Under the pieces are notes generated by a model. It ran no database searches, was not told where the DNA came from, and saw only the letters and a program-made list of their open reading frames with translations. DNA of 64,000 bases from Solibacillus sp. FSL R5-0449 (GTDB lineage: Bacteria > Bacillota > Bacilli > Bacillales_A > Planococcaceae): contig NZ_CP150239.1 in NCBI RefSeq assembly GCF_037975215.1, positions 2,828,001 to 2,892,000 on the forward strand, written 5' to 3'. The translations under genes and the position numbers were made by a program. Shown piece by piece: positions 47,110 to 58,227 of the stretch. Numbering within the stretch: position 1 is the first letter of the stretch; every line of letters starts with the position of its first letter.

Positions 47110-47196
47110 TGTTTCCTCTCCTTAATCTTTCGTTTTCACGAAATTTATTATTTTAATAAAATATTATTTGATTTCCATTCGAGATTGAGTATAATT

Positions 47197-47215
47197 GATA
47201 ATGATTTTCATTGTC
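47197..47215. promoter_or_regulatory. Fur box in divergent intergenic region
   Basis: GATAATGATTTTCATTGTC matches the 19-bp Fur consensus GATAATGATWATCATTATC closely. It stands between the minus-strand transporter operon and the plus-strand pair, so iron-bound Fur could repress both. Confidence 0.85.
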
Positions 47216-47285
47216 AATGATAATTCAGTTTACAAATGAGAATTTGTATCAATTAATTAAATTTACAGGATTAAAGGAGATTTTT

Positions 47286-47930
47286 ATGTCTGAATATAAA
47301 ATTGTAAAACTGGATGGCGGTCATGCATTCAGCTTAGAGGGACGTGCTATGAACGTTTCTAATGAACCAATGGACCATGTCACATTCATCGACCAGTATG
47401 AAATTTCGACTGCCGACCTTTCCGGGTTCAATGTGATGGTCGTAACGGACTTTATCGATCAGGAACATCTTAATGAGCACAAACAAGTGATTGAAAACTT
47501 CTTAAATGAAGGGAAAATTATTATTGCCAATACACATATTTTCCGTCCTTGGCTGCCAGGTGCCGGGCTGTTCATGCCAAAGGAAATTAAGTCACACGCG
47601 GATTATGTAATGGAGCCTGCAGCTGAAGGTACATTTTATGAAGGTGTTGACATGATGGAACTTACATACCGTAAAGGCGTTTCCGGATTTTATGCGCGCG
47701 GCTCGCATCCGGTAGTCAACAAGGAGTCGGAAATCGTGCTGCAGTTTACGGACGGCACACCGATTGTTTTCATTGATCGCACGGCAACAAAAGGAACGGT
47801 TGTTGCAGCATCATGCCGTGATTTCCTGACTTATGCAACTGGTGAAAACTCGACTCAGCTGATCGCACCACAATTTTTAGCTTGGCTTGATCAAGAATTA
47901 CTACGTTTGAAAGAAGGATCTGAAGCATGA
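47286..47930 (+). CDS. Unknown protein, likely Fur-regulated (first of a pair)
   Basis: 214 residues from the ATG behind AAAGGAG; the longer start is inside the Fur-box region. The text reads as an amidotransferase/ThuA-like alpha-beta fold (GFNVMVVTDFIDQEH, EGKIIIANTHIFRPWLPGAG, GTVVAASCRDFLTY), with no clear catalytic triad. The next gene starts inside its stop codon. A cytoplasmic role linked to iron is inferred only from the Fur box and the divergent transporter. Confidence 0.7.
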   Translation: MSEYKIVKLDGGHAFSLEGRAMNVSNEPMDHVTFIDQYEISTADLSGFNVMVVTDFIDQEHLNEHKQVIENFLNEGKIIIANTHIFRPWLPGAGLFMPKEIKSHADYVMEPAAEGTFYEGVDMMELTYRKGVSGFYARGSHPVVNKESEIVLQFTDGTPIVFIDRTATKGTVVAASCRDFLTYATGENSTQLIAPQFLAWLDQELLRLKEGSEA

Positions 47931-48538
47931 GAAAAATAGCCGTATTATATAGTGGGCACGCGCCTCATTACGTGACATTCAATACACCAAAATTCAAGCA
48001 GTACTTCGAGAAAATCATCTATTTACCGCGCTTTGTCGAAGAAGATTTGGAAGGAATGGATGTACTGATTGTGCCTTCTCAATTGCACAATAAATTATTG
48101 TTGGAAGCAGCACCTGCAATCCGACGCTTTGCGGATAATGGCGGTGTTGTCGTAGCATTTGGACCTCAGCCGTGGCAATGGATTCCTGGCCAAAACTGGG
48201 AAACGCGCCCGACGAACTTCTGGTGGTGGCTTGAAAAAGATGCCGACAGCGGTTTACGTATGGTCGCACCGGGTTACCCATTATTCCGTGACGGTTTCTT
48301 GGATGAAGCTGGCTGCACATGGCATCAGCATGGTGTATTCCACTTACAGGAAGGCATGCAGTCACTGATTGATATGAAGGACGGCGGTTCATTATTGTAT
48401 GTCGATAAAGTAAGTTCAAAAGGCACTTGGATCGTGACAACACTTGATCCGGACTTCCACTTCGGTTCGTATTTCATGCCGGCAACGGAGAAATTCATGG
48501 ACGGATTCTTCCCTTGGTTAGCGTTCGGGGAAATTTAA
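47927..48538 (+). CDS. Unknown protein with amidotransferase-like fold (second of a pair)
   Basis: 203 residues, ATGA overlap with the previous gene. It begins MRKIAVLYSGHAPHY and has MDVLIVPSQLHNKLLLEAAP, RRFADNGGVVVAFGPQPWQW and the ending PWLAFGEI, again like a flavodoxin/GATase-like fold. The usual nucleophilic elbow (GxCxG) is absent. It contains many Trp and His residues (PQPWQWIPGQ, TWHQHGVFHL). The neighbour gene is similar in plan, so the two may be old paralogues forming a heterodimer. A terminator follows. Confidence 0.7.
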   Translation: MRKIAVLYSGHAPHYVTFNTPKFKQYFEKIIYLPRFVEEDLEGMDVLIVPSQLHNKLLLEAAPAIRRFADNGGVVVAFGPQPWQWIPGQNWETRPTNFWWWLEKDADSGLRMVAPGYPLFRDGFLDEAGCTWHQHGVFHLQEGMQSLIDMKDGGSLLYVDKVSSKGTWIVTTLDPDFHFGSYFMPATEKFMDGFFPWLAFGEI

Positions 48539-48541
48539 TTG

Positions 48542-48588
48542 AAAAAAGCATGGTACCCGCAATTTATTACGGGTGCCATGCTTTTTAT
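48542..48588 (+). terminator. Terminator after the Fur-linked pair
   Basis: Strong stem AAAGCATGGTACCCG / CGGGTGCCATGCTTT with T-run. Confidence 0.92.
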
Positions 48589-48597
48589 TCGTTTTAA

Positions 48598-48873
48598 TTA
48601 GTCGTTGCTGTTGTCATCTTTATTGTCATCAACAGCGCCGTCAACTTCTGTATCGTCATCTAAAGTATCTTCTACGTTGTCATCGTTGTTGTCGATGTTG
48701 TCATCAACATCTAATTCAACATTCGTATCATCATTGTTGTCATCTACTAGACCGTCATTAGTACCGTCGTCGACATTGTTGTCGATGTTCGTATCGTCCT
48801 CATCATTACATGCCGCAAGCGATAATGATAGTAACAATGTCATCATCAGAGTAGGTGTCTTTTTTAGTTTCAT
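48598..48873 (-). CDS. Asp/Asn-rich lipoprotein
   Basis: 91 residues from the ATG at 48873, with AAGGAGG upstream. A lipoprotein signal peptide (lipobox LAAC) precedes a mature part made almost only of Asp, Asn, Thr, Val and Gly (DDNNDDTNVELDVDDNIDNN). It is probably anchored to the membrane outer face, disordered and able to bind cations such as calcium. No known family was recognised. The coding sequence is repetitive (GTTGTCATC motifs), so length may vary among strains. Confidence 0.75.
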   Translation of the reverse strand: MKLKKTPTLMMTLLLSLSLAACNDEDDTNIDNNVDDGTNDGLVDDNNDDTNVELDVDDNIDNNDDNVEDTLDDDTEVDGAVDDNKDDNSND

Positions 48874-49025
48874 AATGAAATAGCCTCCTTTGGTGTATGC
48901 TTTATGTTTCCCCGATTTATAAAAGAAAAACATCTTTTGTAATTTTCACCGCAAAAAGTTATTTTCAGGCATTGTATTTTCTTCTCGATTTATATTCGCT
49001 ATAGTGAAAGGAGGAGGTGAAAATC

Positions 49026-49955
49026 TTGCAGCAATCAAGGCATTATTTATTTGTCAAAACATTGTTGAACCGCATGAAAATGGATGATTTGGACGCACCG
49101 GCAATCGAGCAGGAATTTTACCGGTTGGAGGCCGGCTTATCGGGCGAACAGAAGTTGAAAAGGTTACTCTCGGACTATCATTTCAAATCCGCTTCCCATA
49201 TTTTTTATAATTTCGAATGCATCAATTCAAAAGGTTTTACCCATCAAATGGACGCTTTGCTCATTACGTCGCACTTTGTTGTCGTCATGGAAGTGAAACA
49301 AATGTCCGGCACCCTATTTTACAAACCCGCTCTCCATGAATTTTCCCGCGTCCATGAAAATGTCACTGAAAACTTCCCGAACCCGTTTGATCAGGCATAC
49401 CGCCACCAGCTTTTTTTGGAGCATCAATTGAAAGCGTGGCAAATTTCCATCCCCGTTTACCACATCGTCGTGCTTGCCAATCACCGCGCAACACTCGACC
49501 ATTCCCTTTCCAATTTTCCGATTATGCATATAAGCGGCATCCCGAGATTTATCGAAAAACTGTATCGGCAGCATCCGAACCCTCGTGCAAATATTACTTT
49601 TCTGCAAAACCAATTAGAGCAGCTTTACGAACAGCTCCCCCCTCGCCGGACAATTGAAAGGCACCGGCTACGTAATGGTGTTCTTTGTAAGGAGTGCGAT
49701 TATGCGAATGAAATGCATTACAGGCAAGGCTACTTTACTTGTCCTGTTTGCGGAGTGAAAAGTAAAGACGCGTTGTTCGAAACTTTTCTGCAATACCGAA
49801 TTTTAGTCGGCCCTCGTATAACAAATAAAGAGTTCCGTGAGTTTTTTAATATTTCGTGTATCCACACCGCTTCGAAACTGTTGGGGAAAGCCGGTTTGGA
49901 AAAGCATGGGGTAAATAAAGGAACGTATTATATGATTCCGGAGAAGTTTGAGTAA
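49026..49955 (+). CDS. NERD-domain protein
   Basis: About 309 residues from the TTG at 49026, 6-7 bases after GGAGGTG. The NERD nuclease-like domain occupies residues 25-150: GLSGEQKLKRLL, THQMDALLITSHFVVVMEVKQ (Asp and ExK), then FDQAYRHQLFLEHQL. Near residue 220 a four-Cys zinc ribbon appears (CKECDYANEMHYRQGYF, CPVCG). The end resembles an HTH (FREFFNISCIHTASKLLGKA). NERD proteins are thought to be nucleases or nucleic-acid-binding; substrate unknown. Confidence 0.85.
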   Translation: MQQSRHYLFVKTLLNRMKMDDLDAPAIEQEFYRLEAGLSGEQKLKRLLSDYHFKSASHIFYNFECINSKGFTHQMDALLITSHFVVVMEVKQMSGTLFYKPALHEFSRVHENVTENFPNPFDQAYRHQLFLEHQLKAWQISIPVYHIVVLANHRATLDHSLSNFPIMHISGIPRFIEKLYRQHPNPRANITFLQNQLEQLYEQLPPRRTIERHRLRNGVLCKECDYANEMHYRQGYFTCPVCGVKSKDALFETFLQYRILVGPRITNKEFREFFNISCIHTASKLLGKAGLEKHGVNKGTYYMIPEKFE

Positions 49956-49985
49956 ATGTACAATATTGAAAAGGACGTGGAGAAT

Positions 49986-50228
49986 ATGAAGGAAAAACAA
50001 AGCAAGCGCATTATGAAATCCGTTGCAGAAGAAGATACACAGGTTGCAGATATTGCCGGGCGTTATGATGTCGGTCCTTCAACGGTAAATGAACACCGCG
50101 ACTCGCTGGTCCCCGCAAGCGAAGCAGAAAAAATTAAGTCTGCGTACGAAAAGAAAATACGTGCACTGGAAGTAGAAAATGAGATTTTGAGAAAAGCGAT
50201 TCGAGGAATTTCGGACATTGAGCGGTAG
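49986..50228 (+). CDS. Small transposase-like HTH protein (IS3 OrfA-type)
   Basis: About 80 residues from the ATG at 49986 (GTGGAG upstream); 49956 is an alternative start directly after the previous stop. The N-terminal HTH (MKSVAEEDTQVADIAGRYDV) and C-terminal leucine-zipper helix (KKIRALEVENEILRKAIRGI) resemble IS3-family OrfA. No OrfB, inverted repeats or target duplication is visible, so it is a relic or a domesticated regulator. It follows the NERD gene without a gap. Confidence 0.65.
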   Translation: MKEKQSKRIMKSVAEEDTQVADIAGRYDVGPSTVNEHRDSLVPASEAEKIKSAYEKKIRALEVENEILRKAIRGISDIER

Positions 50229-50283
50229 TTTGAGAGGCAAAAGGTGCAGACCCCCTTCATTTAGTAAGCGGGGTCTTTTCATT

Positions 50284-50672
50284 TTCTAATAAATCCTGAA
50301 AAGTTCTAATATAAATTTATTTGTTCTAATAAAATGCCGATCTTCTAATATAATTGCGGTTTATTCTAATAAGTGTTCCAGATGTTCAAATAAAGCATCT
50401 ACTTCTTCTAATATCGTGTCGCCATCTTCTAATAAACCACTCGATTGTTCTAATAAAATCCTAGCACGCCCTCTCCATGCGCTTTTCACCGGGAAAATAA
50501 GCTTTCCCCCACCTCATATTCACGGAACTTCTAATATCTATTCTAGTTCTTCTAATATGTCCTCCATTTCTTCTAATAACTGACTCAATTGTTCTAATAA
50601 AATCCCGTCATCCTACTCGCCCCCAAATTCTCGGACCTTCTAATGACCCCCGCAGTTCTTCTATTCTAATAA
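50284..50672 (-). repeat. Array A of TTCTAATA repeats with ~21-bp period
   Basis: At least fourteen copies of TTCTAATA, mostly 20-21 bases apart, in two blocks (50284-50460 and 50529-50672). Read on the minus strand each copy is TATTAGAA and gives a heptad (I/L)LExxxx, e.g. LLEQLSQLLEEMEDILEELE, but stops break the frame and no start or ribosome-binding site is present. A closely similar copy is at 52597-52915. It lies downstream of the MFS gene terminator. Confidence 0.85.
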
Positions 50673-50685
50673 AACCTCCCCCCCA

Positions 50686-50721
50686 CAAAAAAACAGCACC
50701 GGAATCCCCTCCCGATGCTGT
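50686..50721 (-). terminator. Terminator of the MFS transporter gene
   Basis: On the minus strand ACAGCATCGG and CCGGTGCTGT pair, followed by TTTTTTT. Confidence 0.9.
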
Positions 50722-50738
50722 AATCTAAATCTATTCAT

Positions 50739-52154
50739 TCAATTCCCAACCGGCTTGCTGTTCTTAACGAAGAACGAACCAACCAACCCCAATACCGAAA
50801 CGACTGTCACGACGATGAACGCTAAGTGAACACCGTGCGCTAAAAACTCAGCTGGCAAAGCGTTACTGAATTTATCGATATAGTTTTGCTGACCGATTGT
50901 GTACATTGTAATCGCAATCGCTGTACCTGAAGCACCGGCGATTTGCGTTAACGTGTTTAGTGCGGCTGACCCGTCAGCAAATTTCTGTGGCGCCAGCGAG
51001 TTCATCGCATTTGTCTGTGCCGGCATGATTGTCATCGATACCCCGACGAAGAATACACATAAGTTTACAATGATAATCCACGTTGCAGTAGTTGCTGAAA
51101 TCGTTGTCAGAAATACAATCATTGAAACTAAAATCATTGTAAAGCCGATACGTGTGAAGATTTTCGCTCCGACTTTATCAAAGTTTGTCCCAACGATTGG
51201 TGACATGATGATATTCAGGAGGTTTGCCGGCAACATGCATAAACCGGCAGTTAATGCTGCGAAACCTAAAACTGTTTTCAGGAACATTGGCACAAGAATT
51301 GCCACTGAAAGAATCATAAACATCGTCGCAACCATTAATGCGACCCCTAATGAGAACATCGGTGATTTAAATACCGACAAGTCAATCATCGGCTCATCCA
51401 TTTTTGTTTGACGAACGCCGAATACGACTAATAAAACTAACCCAACGAGAAGGGGTACCCAAACGATTGGTTCAGTAATCGATTGTTCTGCCAGTGTTGC
51501 CAAGGCGAATACAACGCCACCGAACCCGAATGTAGAACAAACTAGTGACAATAAATCAATTTTCGGACGCGTTACATTTGATACGTTGTCCACTTTTGAT
51601 AACGCTAAAATGATGACAAGGATATAAACGACCGCCATAATCCAGAAAATATAGCGCCAGCTTAATGACGTTACGATTAATCCTGCGATTGATGGACCTA
51701 ATGCCGGACCTGCCGTTAAGACGACCCCTACTATCCCCATTACCGCACCGCGCTTTTGTACCGGAAAAATCATCATGATGACACTGAACATTAGCGGTAA
51801 AATAATCCCTGTTGCAAATGCCTGCACGAAACGACCTACCAGTAAAATTGCAAAGTTTGGTGCCAATGCTGCTAATAATGACCCGATTACAGCCAACAAA
51901 ATTGCCGTCACGACTAATTGGCGTGTAGTAAACCAGCGTACTAAATATGATGATAGTGGAACTAATACGGCCAATACTAATAAGTAGCCGGTTGTTAACC
52001 ATGCGGCGGATGGTGCCGTTACATCGAAGTCATCCATAATATTTGTTAAGGCCATGTTTAATGCCGTTTCACCAAATAAACCGACAAATGTGCTGATCAT
52101 CATAACAGCCGCCATACCTTTTGGGCTTTTCACATCGAAAAAAGGTGCTGCCAT
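50739..52154 (-). CDS. MFS multidrug transporter, DHA2 (EmrB/QacA) family
   Basis: 471 residues with about 14 membrane helices, behind AGGAGG. Motif A-like and family segments include LTTGYLLVLAVLVPLSSYLV, LLVGRFVQAFATGIILPLMF and GPALGPSIAGLIV (motif C region, near residue 150), typical of proton-driven drug exporters. It is monocistronic and bracketed by two TTCTAATA arrays. The substrate is not evident, and no regulator gene lies next to it. Confidence 0.92.
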   Translation of the reverse strand: MAAPFFDVKSPKGMAAVMMISTFVGLFGETALNMALTNIMDDFDVTAPSAAWLTTGYLLVLAVLVPLSSYLVRWFTTRQLVVTAILLAVIGSLLAALAPNFAILLVGRFVQAFATGIILPLMFSVIMMIFPVQKRGAVMGIVGVVLTAGPALGPSIAGLIVTSLSWRYIFWIMAVVYILVIILALSKVDNVSNVTRPKIDLLSLVCSTFGFGGVVFALATLAEQSITEPIVWVPLLVGLVLLVVFGVRQTKMDEPMIDLSVFKSPMFSLGVALMVATMFMILSVAILVPMFLKTVLGFAALTAGLCMLPANLLNIIMSPIVGTNFDKVGAKIFTRIGFTMILVSMIVFLTTISATTATWIIIVNLCVFFVGVSMTIMPAQTNAMNSLAPQKFADGSAALNTLTQIAGASGTAIAITMYTIGQQNYIDKFSNALPAEFLAHGVHLAFIVVTVVSVLGLVGSFFVKNSKPVGN

Positions 52155-52596
52155 TTTTTATTTCCTCCTATATTATAAAATCCATTTCGTCTCGGCTAAA
52201 TTACTTCCAAGACCCGTCTCTAATTGCTTCACTTCCAATTTTCCTTAAAGCACGTTTTAAAATATATCAAATTTTTTCCTGGAAATTCAATTGTTTATGT
52301 AATAACTTTTAGACCGACTCTTATAATTGTGAACAATGGAATTCCATTATTACCCTTTTATGGAGCTATGTTTTGTAGACATTATTTTACATATTTTTGT
52401 GAAACCGATTCCATTCTTCTTTAAAAAATATTGACTACGATTAGAGAAACCGCGCCATATCAGTGTTAACTATTCATTTCATTGTCATTGCTAGGAAAAA
52501 GAACTATTTTGCAATAGATTTTCACATATTTAATCACTAAAAAAGGCTAATTGTGAACACTTTTACAGCTTCCACTGTTTGAACCTCTTCTGGATT
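52155..52596. other. Intergenic DNA upstream of the MFS gene
   Basis: About 440 bases without a supported gene. It includes the promoter region of the minus-strand MFS gene. No operator or terminator was confidently found. Confidence 0.5.
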
Positions 52597-52915
52597 TTCT
52601 AATATATCCTGAAAAGTTCTAATATAAATTTATTTGTTCTAATAAAATGCCGATCTTCTAATATAAATGCGGTTTGTTCTAATAAGTGTTTCAGATGTTC
52701 AAATAAAGTGTCTGCTTCTTCTAATATCGTGCCGCCATCTTCTAATAAACCTCTCCAATGTTCTAATAAAACCCCGGCACGCCCTCTCTACACGCTTTTC
52801 ACCAGGAAAATAAGCTTTCTCCCACCTCAAATTCACAGAACTTCTAATATCTCATCCGGTTCTTCTAATATCCCCCACACTTCTTCTAATAAACGCTCCA
52901 TTTCTTCTAATAAAC
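52597..52915 (-). repeat. Array B of TTCTAATA repeats, near-copy of array A
   Basis: About thirteen copies of TTCTAATA or close variants in two blocks, with the same inter-repeat text as array A over most of its length (for example GAAAAGTTCTAATATAAATT and AAAATGCCGATCTTCTAATA occur in both). Minus-strand reading gives GLLEEMERLLEEVWGILEE and a longer open run VLLEHWRGLLEDGGTILEE. It lies between the MFS promoter region and the eno terminator. Confidence 0.85.
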
Positions 52916-52930
52916 CGCCCACCCCACCCC

Positions 52931-52960
52931 AAAAAAAGACACCCGCCAAAAGCGAGTGCC
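52931..52960 (-). terminator. Terminator of eno
   Basis: On the minus strand GGCACTCGC and GCGGGTGTC pair and are followed by TTTTTTT, 17 bp after the eno stop. Confidence 0.9.
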
Positions 52961-52976
52961 CTCCTACCACAAACAA

Positions 52977-54329
<1,353 letters not shown>

Positions 54330-54341
54330 TTAACCGCGCGA

Positions 54342-55886
54342 TCAATTCTGTTCGCTTGGCATAACTAACGATTTTCCTGTCATCTCTGCAGGTTGGGCAA
54401 TATTAAGTAATTCAAGCATTGTCGGTGCCAGATCGGCTAAAATGCCGTCTTCATAAAGCATGACACCAGACTTCGTCACAATCACCGGTACCGGGTTTGT
54501 CGTATGTGCCGTCATCGGCTTGTCATCAAGTGTCACGACTTCATCTGAATTCCCGTGGTCCGCTGTAATGATTGCATAGCCGCCTTTAGCCGTAATCGCA
54601 TCAACGACTTTCCCTAAACATTCGTCCACTGCTTCGATCGCTTTGATCGTCGGTTCAAGCATTCCTGAATGTCCGACCATGTCCGGGTTCGCAAAGTTTA
54701 AAATGATCGCATCGAACTTATCTGCTGCAATAGCTTCCAGTAAAGAATCCGTCACTTCATACGCACTCATCTCCGGCTTCAGGTCGTAAGTTGCCACTTT
54801 TGGCGATGCGATTAAAATACGCTCCTCGCCGGCAAATGTCTCTTCACGGCCACCACTCATAAAGAACGTAACATGCGGATATTTTTCCGTTTCCGCGATA
54901 CGAAGCTGCGTTTTGCCTGCTTTGGAAATAACCTCACCGACTGTATTGACTAAATCGTACTTTTCGTACGCCACATCCGCAATGACATCATCACTGTAAT
55001 GTGTAAACGTTACAAATTTCAGATTTGATGGATGATTTTCAGAGCGTGGCATCGCGTCAAATTTTTCATTCGTCATTAAAGACGATAACTGAATCGCACG
55101 GTCCGGACGGAAATTGAAGAAGATGACCGCATCGTTTGAGCTGATTGTTGCGGCTGGTCGGCCTTCTTCTGTTACGACAAACGGCACGACGAATTCATCA
55201 TGCAGTTCACGTTCATACGAAGACTCGACACCAGCTGTTGCAGTAGATGCCGTTTGACCGATCCCGTCAACTAACGCATTGTACGTTAAGCCGACACGTT
55301 CCCAGCGGCGGTCACGGTCCATTGCATAATAGCGACCGTGAATCGATGCGAACTTCCCGATCCCGATTTCTTTCATTTGTTTTTCAGTTTCACGGATATA
55401 ATCAAGTGCTGTCGTTGGACCGACATCGCGTCCATCAAGGAAACCGTGGACATATACTTTCTCAAGACCATTTGCTTTCGCCAATTTCAACAATGCAAAC
55501 AAATGCTCATAATGGCTATGAACACCGCCATCAGAAAGCAGGCCCATCAAATGAAGCTTTGAACCATGTGCTTTTGCATGTTCAACAGCCGTCAGTAACG
55601 ATTCGTTACGGAAGAAATCGCCGTCACTAATGGATTTATGAATACGTGTCAAAGACTGGTACACAATACGTCCAGCTCCGATATTTAAGTGTCCAACTTC
55701 AGAGTTCCCCATTTGGCCATCTGGTAGACCTACTGCTTCACCACTTGCTGTTAAAGTCGCATGTGGATAGGCATGCCAGTAACGGTCAAAGTTCGGTTTA
55801 TTTGCTTGTGCTACGGCATTACCTTTCACTTCATCGCGAAAGGCAAAGCCATCTAGAATAATTAATGCAACGGGTTGTTTAGGCAT
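54342..55886 (-). CDS. gpmI: 2,3-bisphosphoglycerate-independent phosphoglycerate mutase
   Basis: 514 residues. LILDGFA holds the metal-binding Asp12, and [15 protein letters not shown] holds the phosphoserine Ser62. [10 protein letters not shown] near residue 445 is the second metal site. It is Mn-dependent in Bacilli and interconverts 3- and 2-phosphoglycerate. It overlaps tpiA by 8 bp. Confidence 0.98.
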   Translation of the reverse strand: MPKQPVALIILDGFAFRDEVKGNAVAQANKPNFDRYWHAYPHATLTASGEAVGLPDGQMGNSEVGHLNIGAGRIVYQSLTRIHKSISDGDFFRNESLLTAVEHAKAHGSKLHLMGLLSDGGVHSHYEHLFALLKLAKANGLEKVYVHGFLDGRDVGPTTALDYIRETEKQMKEIGIGKFASIHGRYYAMDRDRRWERVGLTYNALVDGIGQTASTATAGVESSYERELHDEFVVPFVVTEEGRPAATISSNDAVIFFNFRPDRAIQLSSLMTNEKFDAMPRSENHPSNLKFVTFTHYSDDVIADVAYEKYDLVNTVGEVISKAGKTQLRIAETEKYPHVTFFMSGGREETFAGEERILIASPKVATYDLKPEMSAYEVTDSLLEAIAADKFDAIILNFANPDMVGHSGMLEPTIKAIEAVDECLGKVVDAITAKGGYAIITADHGNSDEVVTLDDKPMTAHTTNPVPVIVTKSGVMLYEDGILADLAPTMLELLNIAQPAEMTGKSLVMPSEQN

Positions 55887-56640
55887 TTGCTGCCGCCTCC
55901 AATAACTTCATGAATGATGCTGGCTGTAGGCTTGCTCCTCCTACCAATGCGCCATCGATATGCTCTTGTGCTAAAAGCTCTTCAATGTTTTCAGGCTTCA
56001 CACTGCCGCCGTATTGAATGCGCACTTTTTCAGCTGTATCTTTTCCGTATAATGTTTCAATCGCCAGACGGATTGCACAGCACACTGTGTTCGCATCTTC
56101 TGCAGTAGCTGTTTTCCCTGTTCCGATTGCCCAGATTGGCTCATAGGCAATGACCATATGCTCTACTTCAATTGGAGCAAAGCCTTCTAATGCTTTTGTA
56201 ATTTGGCGTGCCACTTTTGCTTCAGTTTGCTCCGCTTCACGCTCTTCCAATGTTTCACCACAGCAAATAATCGGTACAATTCCGTAATTAAGTGCAGCAC
56301 GGACTTTTAAGTTGATCGCTTCGTCCGTTTCATTGAATAGCTCACGACGCTCCGAATGACCTAAAATAACATAGTCGACATTGACATTCGAAAGCATTTT
56401 CGGGCTGATCTCCCCTGTGAATGCGCCTTCATCTTCGTAGTGCATGTTTTGTGCACCAATTGCCAGGCTTGAATCTTCTGCCCCTACGACAAGTGATGGT
56501 AAATATAATGCAGGTGCACAGATGACCGCATCGACTTTATCCGGAGAAGGAACCTGTTGTTGGATTTCTTCGATAAAATCAACTGCCTCATCAAATGACT
56601 TATACATTTTCCAGTTTCCTGCTATAATCGGTTTTCTCAT
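55879..56640 (-). CDS. tpiA: Triosephosphate isomerase
   Basis: 253 residues. Catalytic Lys11 (GNWKMYKS), His95 (LGHSERR) and Glu167 ([11 protein letters not shown]) are in place, and the phosphate loop GGSVKPEN and GALVGGASL are seen. It interconverts dihydroxyacetone phosphate and glyceraldehyde 3-phosphate. Translationally coupled to gpmI. Confidence 0.98.
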   Translation of the reverse strand: MRKPIIAGNWKMYKSFDEAVDFIEEIQQQVPSPDKVDAVICAPALYLPSLVVGAEDSSLAIGAQNMHYEDEGAFTGEISPKMLSNVNVDYVILGHSERRELFNETDEAINLKVRAALNYGIVPIICCGETLEEREAEQTEAKVARQITKALEGFAPIEVEHMVIAYEPIWAIGTGKTATAEDANTVCCAIRLAIETLYGKDTAEKVRIQYGGSVKPENIEELLAQEHIDGALVGGASLQPASFMKLLEAAANA

Positions 56641-56756
56641 TCAAAACCCTCCGTTTTTAAAAGATTCTGTCCGGTTGATATCCACTAGGCAAAGCTTTTC
56701 GTGCACCCAACCCCGCTTCAACCAACCTTTAACAGATAGTTCAGCCTCGAAACGAT

Positions 56757-57941
56757 TTATTTATCGTTTAACGCTACAATTCCCGGTAATTCTTTACCCT
56801 CCATTAACTCTAATGAAGCACCGCCGCCTGTTGAAATATGGTCCATTTTTGAAGCGACTTCGAATTTTTCTACCGCTGCAGCCGAGTCACCGCCGCCGAT
56901 AATTGTGTAGCCGTCTGTTGTTGCCATTGCATCCGCAACTGTTTTCGTACCGTTTGCGAATTTTTCCATTTCGAATACACCCATTGGTCCGTTCCAAATA
57001 ATCAATTTCGATTGTTTAATAACTTCTGCATAGTTTTCAGCAGTTTTCGGTCCGATATCAAGTCCCATCCAGTCAGATGGAATAGCATCGATTGCCACTA
57101 CTTGCGTTTCAGCATCTTTCGAAAACTCGTTTGCTACGACAGCATCAACCGGCATGTGCAGTTGAACGCCTTTTGCTTTTGCTTGCTCGATAAAGCCTTT
57201 TGCCAGCTCGATCTTATCTTCTTCCAAAAGTGACTTCCCGATATCGTGACCCATCGCTTTGACGAATGTAAATACTAAACCGCCACCGATAATCAGGTGA
57301 TCCACTTTATCTAATAAGTTTTCAATCACACCGATTTTATCTTTAACTTTCGCTCCACCAATAATTGCTGTGAACGGGCGCTCTGGATTTGATAATGCTT
57401 TTCCTAGTACGTCCAGCTCTTTTTCCATTAATAAGCCTGAAACAGCCGGTACATGTTTTGCGATACCTTCTGTTGAAGCATGTGCACGGTGAGCTGCGCC
57501 GAATGCATCATTTACGTAAAGGTCTGCTAATTTTGCAAACTCTTTTGCCAATGCTTCGTCGTTTTTCTCTTCGCCTTTATGGAAACGAACATTTTCAAGC
57601 AGGATAATTTCGCCTTCTTGCATATTGTTAACCGCTGCTTCTACATCTGAACCAATTGATTCATCCAATTTTTTAACCGGCTTGTCCATTAATTCCGCAA
57701 GACGCTCGCCGACTGCTGTTAAGCGCATGTCCTCGTTTACTTCGCCTTTTGGACGGCCAAGATGTGAAGCTAAAATAACTTTTGCTCCAGCGTTTACTAG
57801 TTGTTCAATTGTTGGAATAGCTGCACGAATACGCGTTTCGTCGGTAATGCGGCCCTCATCCATCGGCACATTAAAATCGACACGCACAAATACGCGTTTT
57901 CCTTTTACATCTACATCGTTCATTGATTTCTTTAAAAACAT
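56757..57941 (-). CDS. pgk: Phosphoglycerate kinase
   Basis: 394 residues. [45 protein letters not shown] and the nucleotide loop [12 protein letters not shown] are as in the family. It makes ATP from 1,3-bisphosphoglycerate. First gene of the second glycolytic unit, behind a terminator that follows gap. Confidence 0.98.
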   Translation of the reverse strand: MFLKKSMNDVDVKGKRVFVRVDFNVPMDEGRITDETRIRAAIPTIEQLVNAGAKVILASHLGRPKGEVNEDMRLTAVGERLAELMDKPVKKLDESIGSDVEAAVNNMQEGEIILLENVRFHKGEEKNDEALAKEFAKLADLYVNDAFGAAHRAHASTEGIAKHVPAVSGLLMEKELDVLGKALSNPERPFTAIIGGAKVKDKIGVIENLLDKVDHLIIGGGLVFTFVKAMGHDIGKSLLEEDKIELAKGFIEQAKAKGVQLHMPVDAVVANEFSKDAETQVVAIDAIPSDWMGLDIGPKTAENYAEVIKQSKLIIWNGPMGVFEMEKFANGTKTVADAMATTDGYTIIGGGDSAAAVEKFEVASKMDHISTGGGASLELMEGKELPGIVALNDK

Positions 57942-58070
57942 ACTGAAAATCCTCCTTCATACTCGTTCGTCAATTATTATGGATCGTATACTCGCTAGTT
58001 AAAATAGTAACAAAATTCGATAAGACTGTCTTGATATCGCCTCTGTTTTGTATATTTATCCTTATATCCG

Positions 58071-58108
58071 AAAAAAGAGCGGTCCGGGTGAGTCCCTGCC
58101 GCTCTTTT
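58071..58108 (-). terminator. Terminator between gap and pgk
   Basis: AAAGAGCGG / CCGCTCTTT stem with T-run on the minus strand. It would reduce read-through from cggR-gap into pgk. Confidence 0.85.
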
Positions 58109-58175
58109 ACCCTTATTTATTATAAGGTTTACATGTATTAAAGGCTATACTTTTTATGCCCGTTTCCTTTTAATA

Positions 58176-58212
58176 TGACACACTTTTCCTTTAATTCCGA
58201 AAAAGTATGTCA
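58176..58212 (-). other. Hairpin directly after gap
   Basis: Arms TGACATACTTTT and AAAAGTGTGTCA pair 16 bp beyond the gap stop. There is no T-run, so an mRNA-stabilising or processing role is more likely than termination. Confidence 0.55.
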
Positions 58213-58227
58213 CATTTAGGTGAATTA

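Noticed and set aside
48573-48883. Plus-strand ORFs opposite the Asp-rich lipoprotein
   Set aside because: They are low-complexity Ser/His shadows of the repetitive coding sequence.
50284-50672. CRISPR array
   Set aside because: The repeat core is 8 bases with spacers of about 13 bases and no cas genes; CRISPR repeats are longer.
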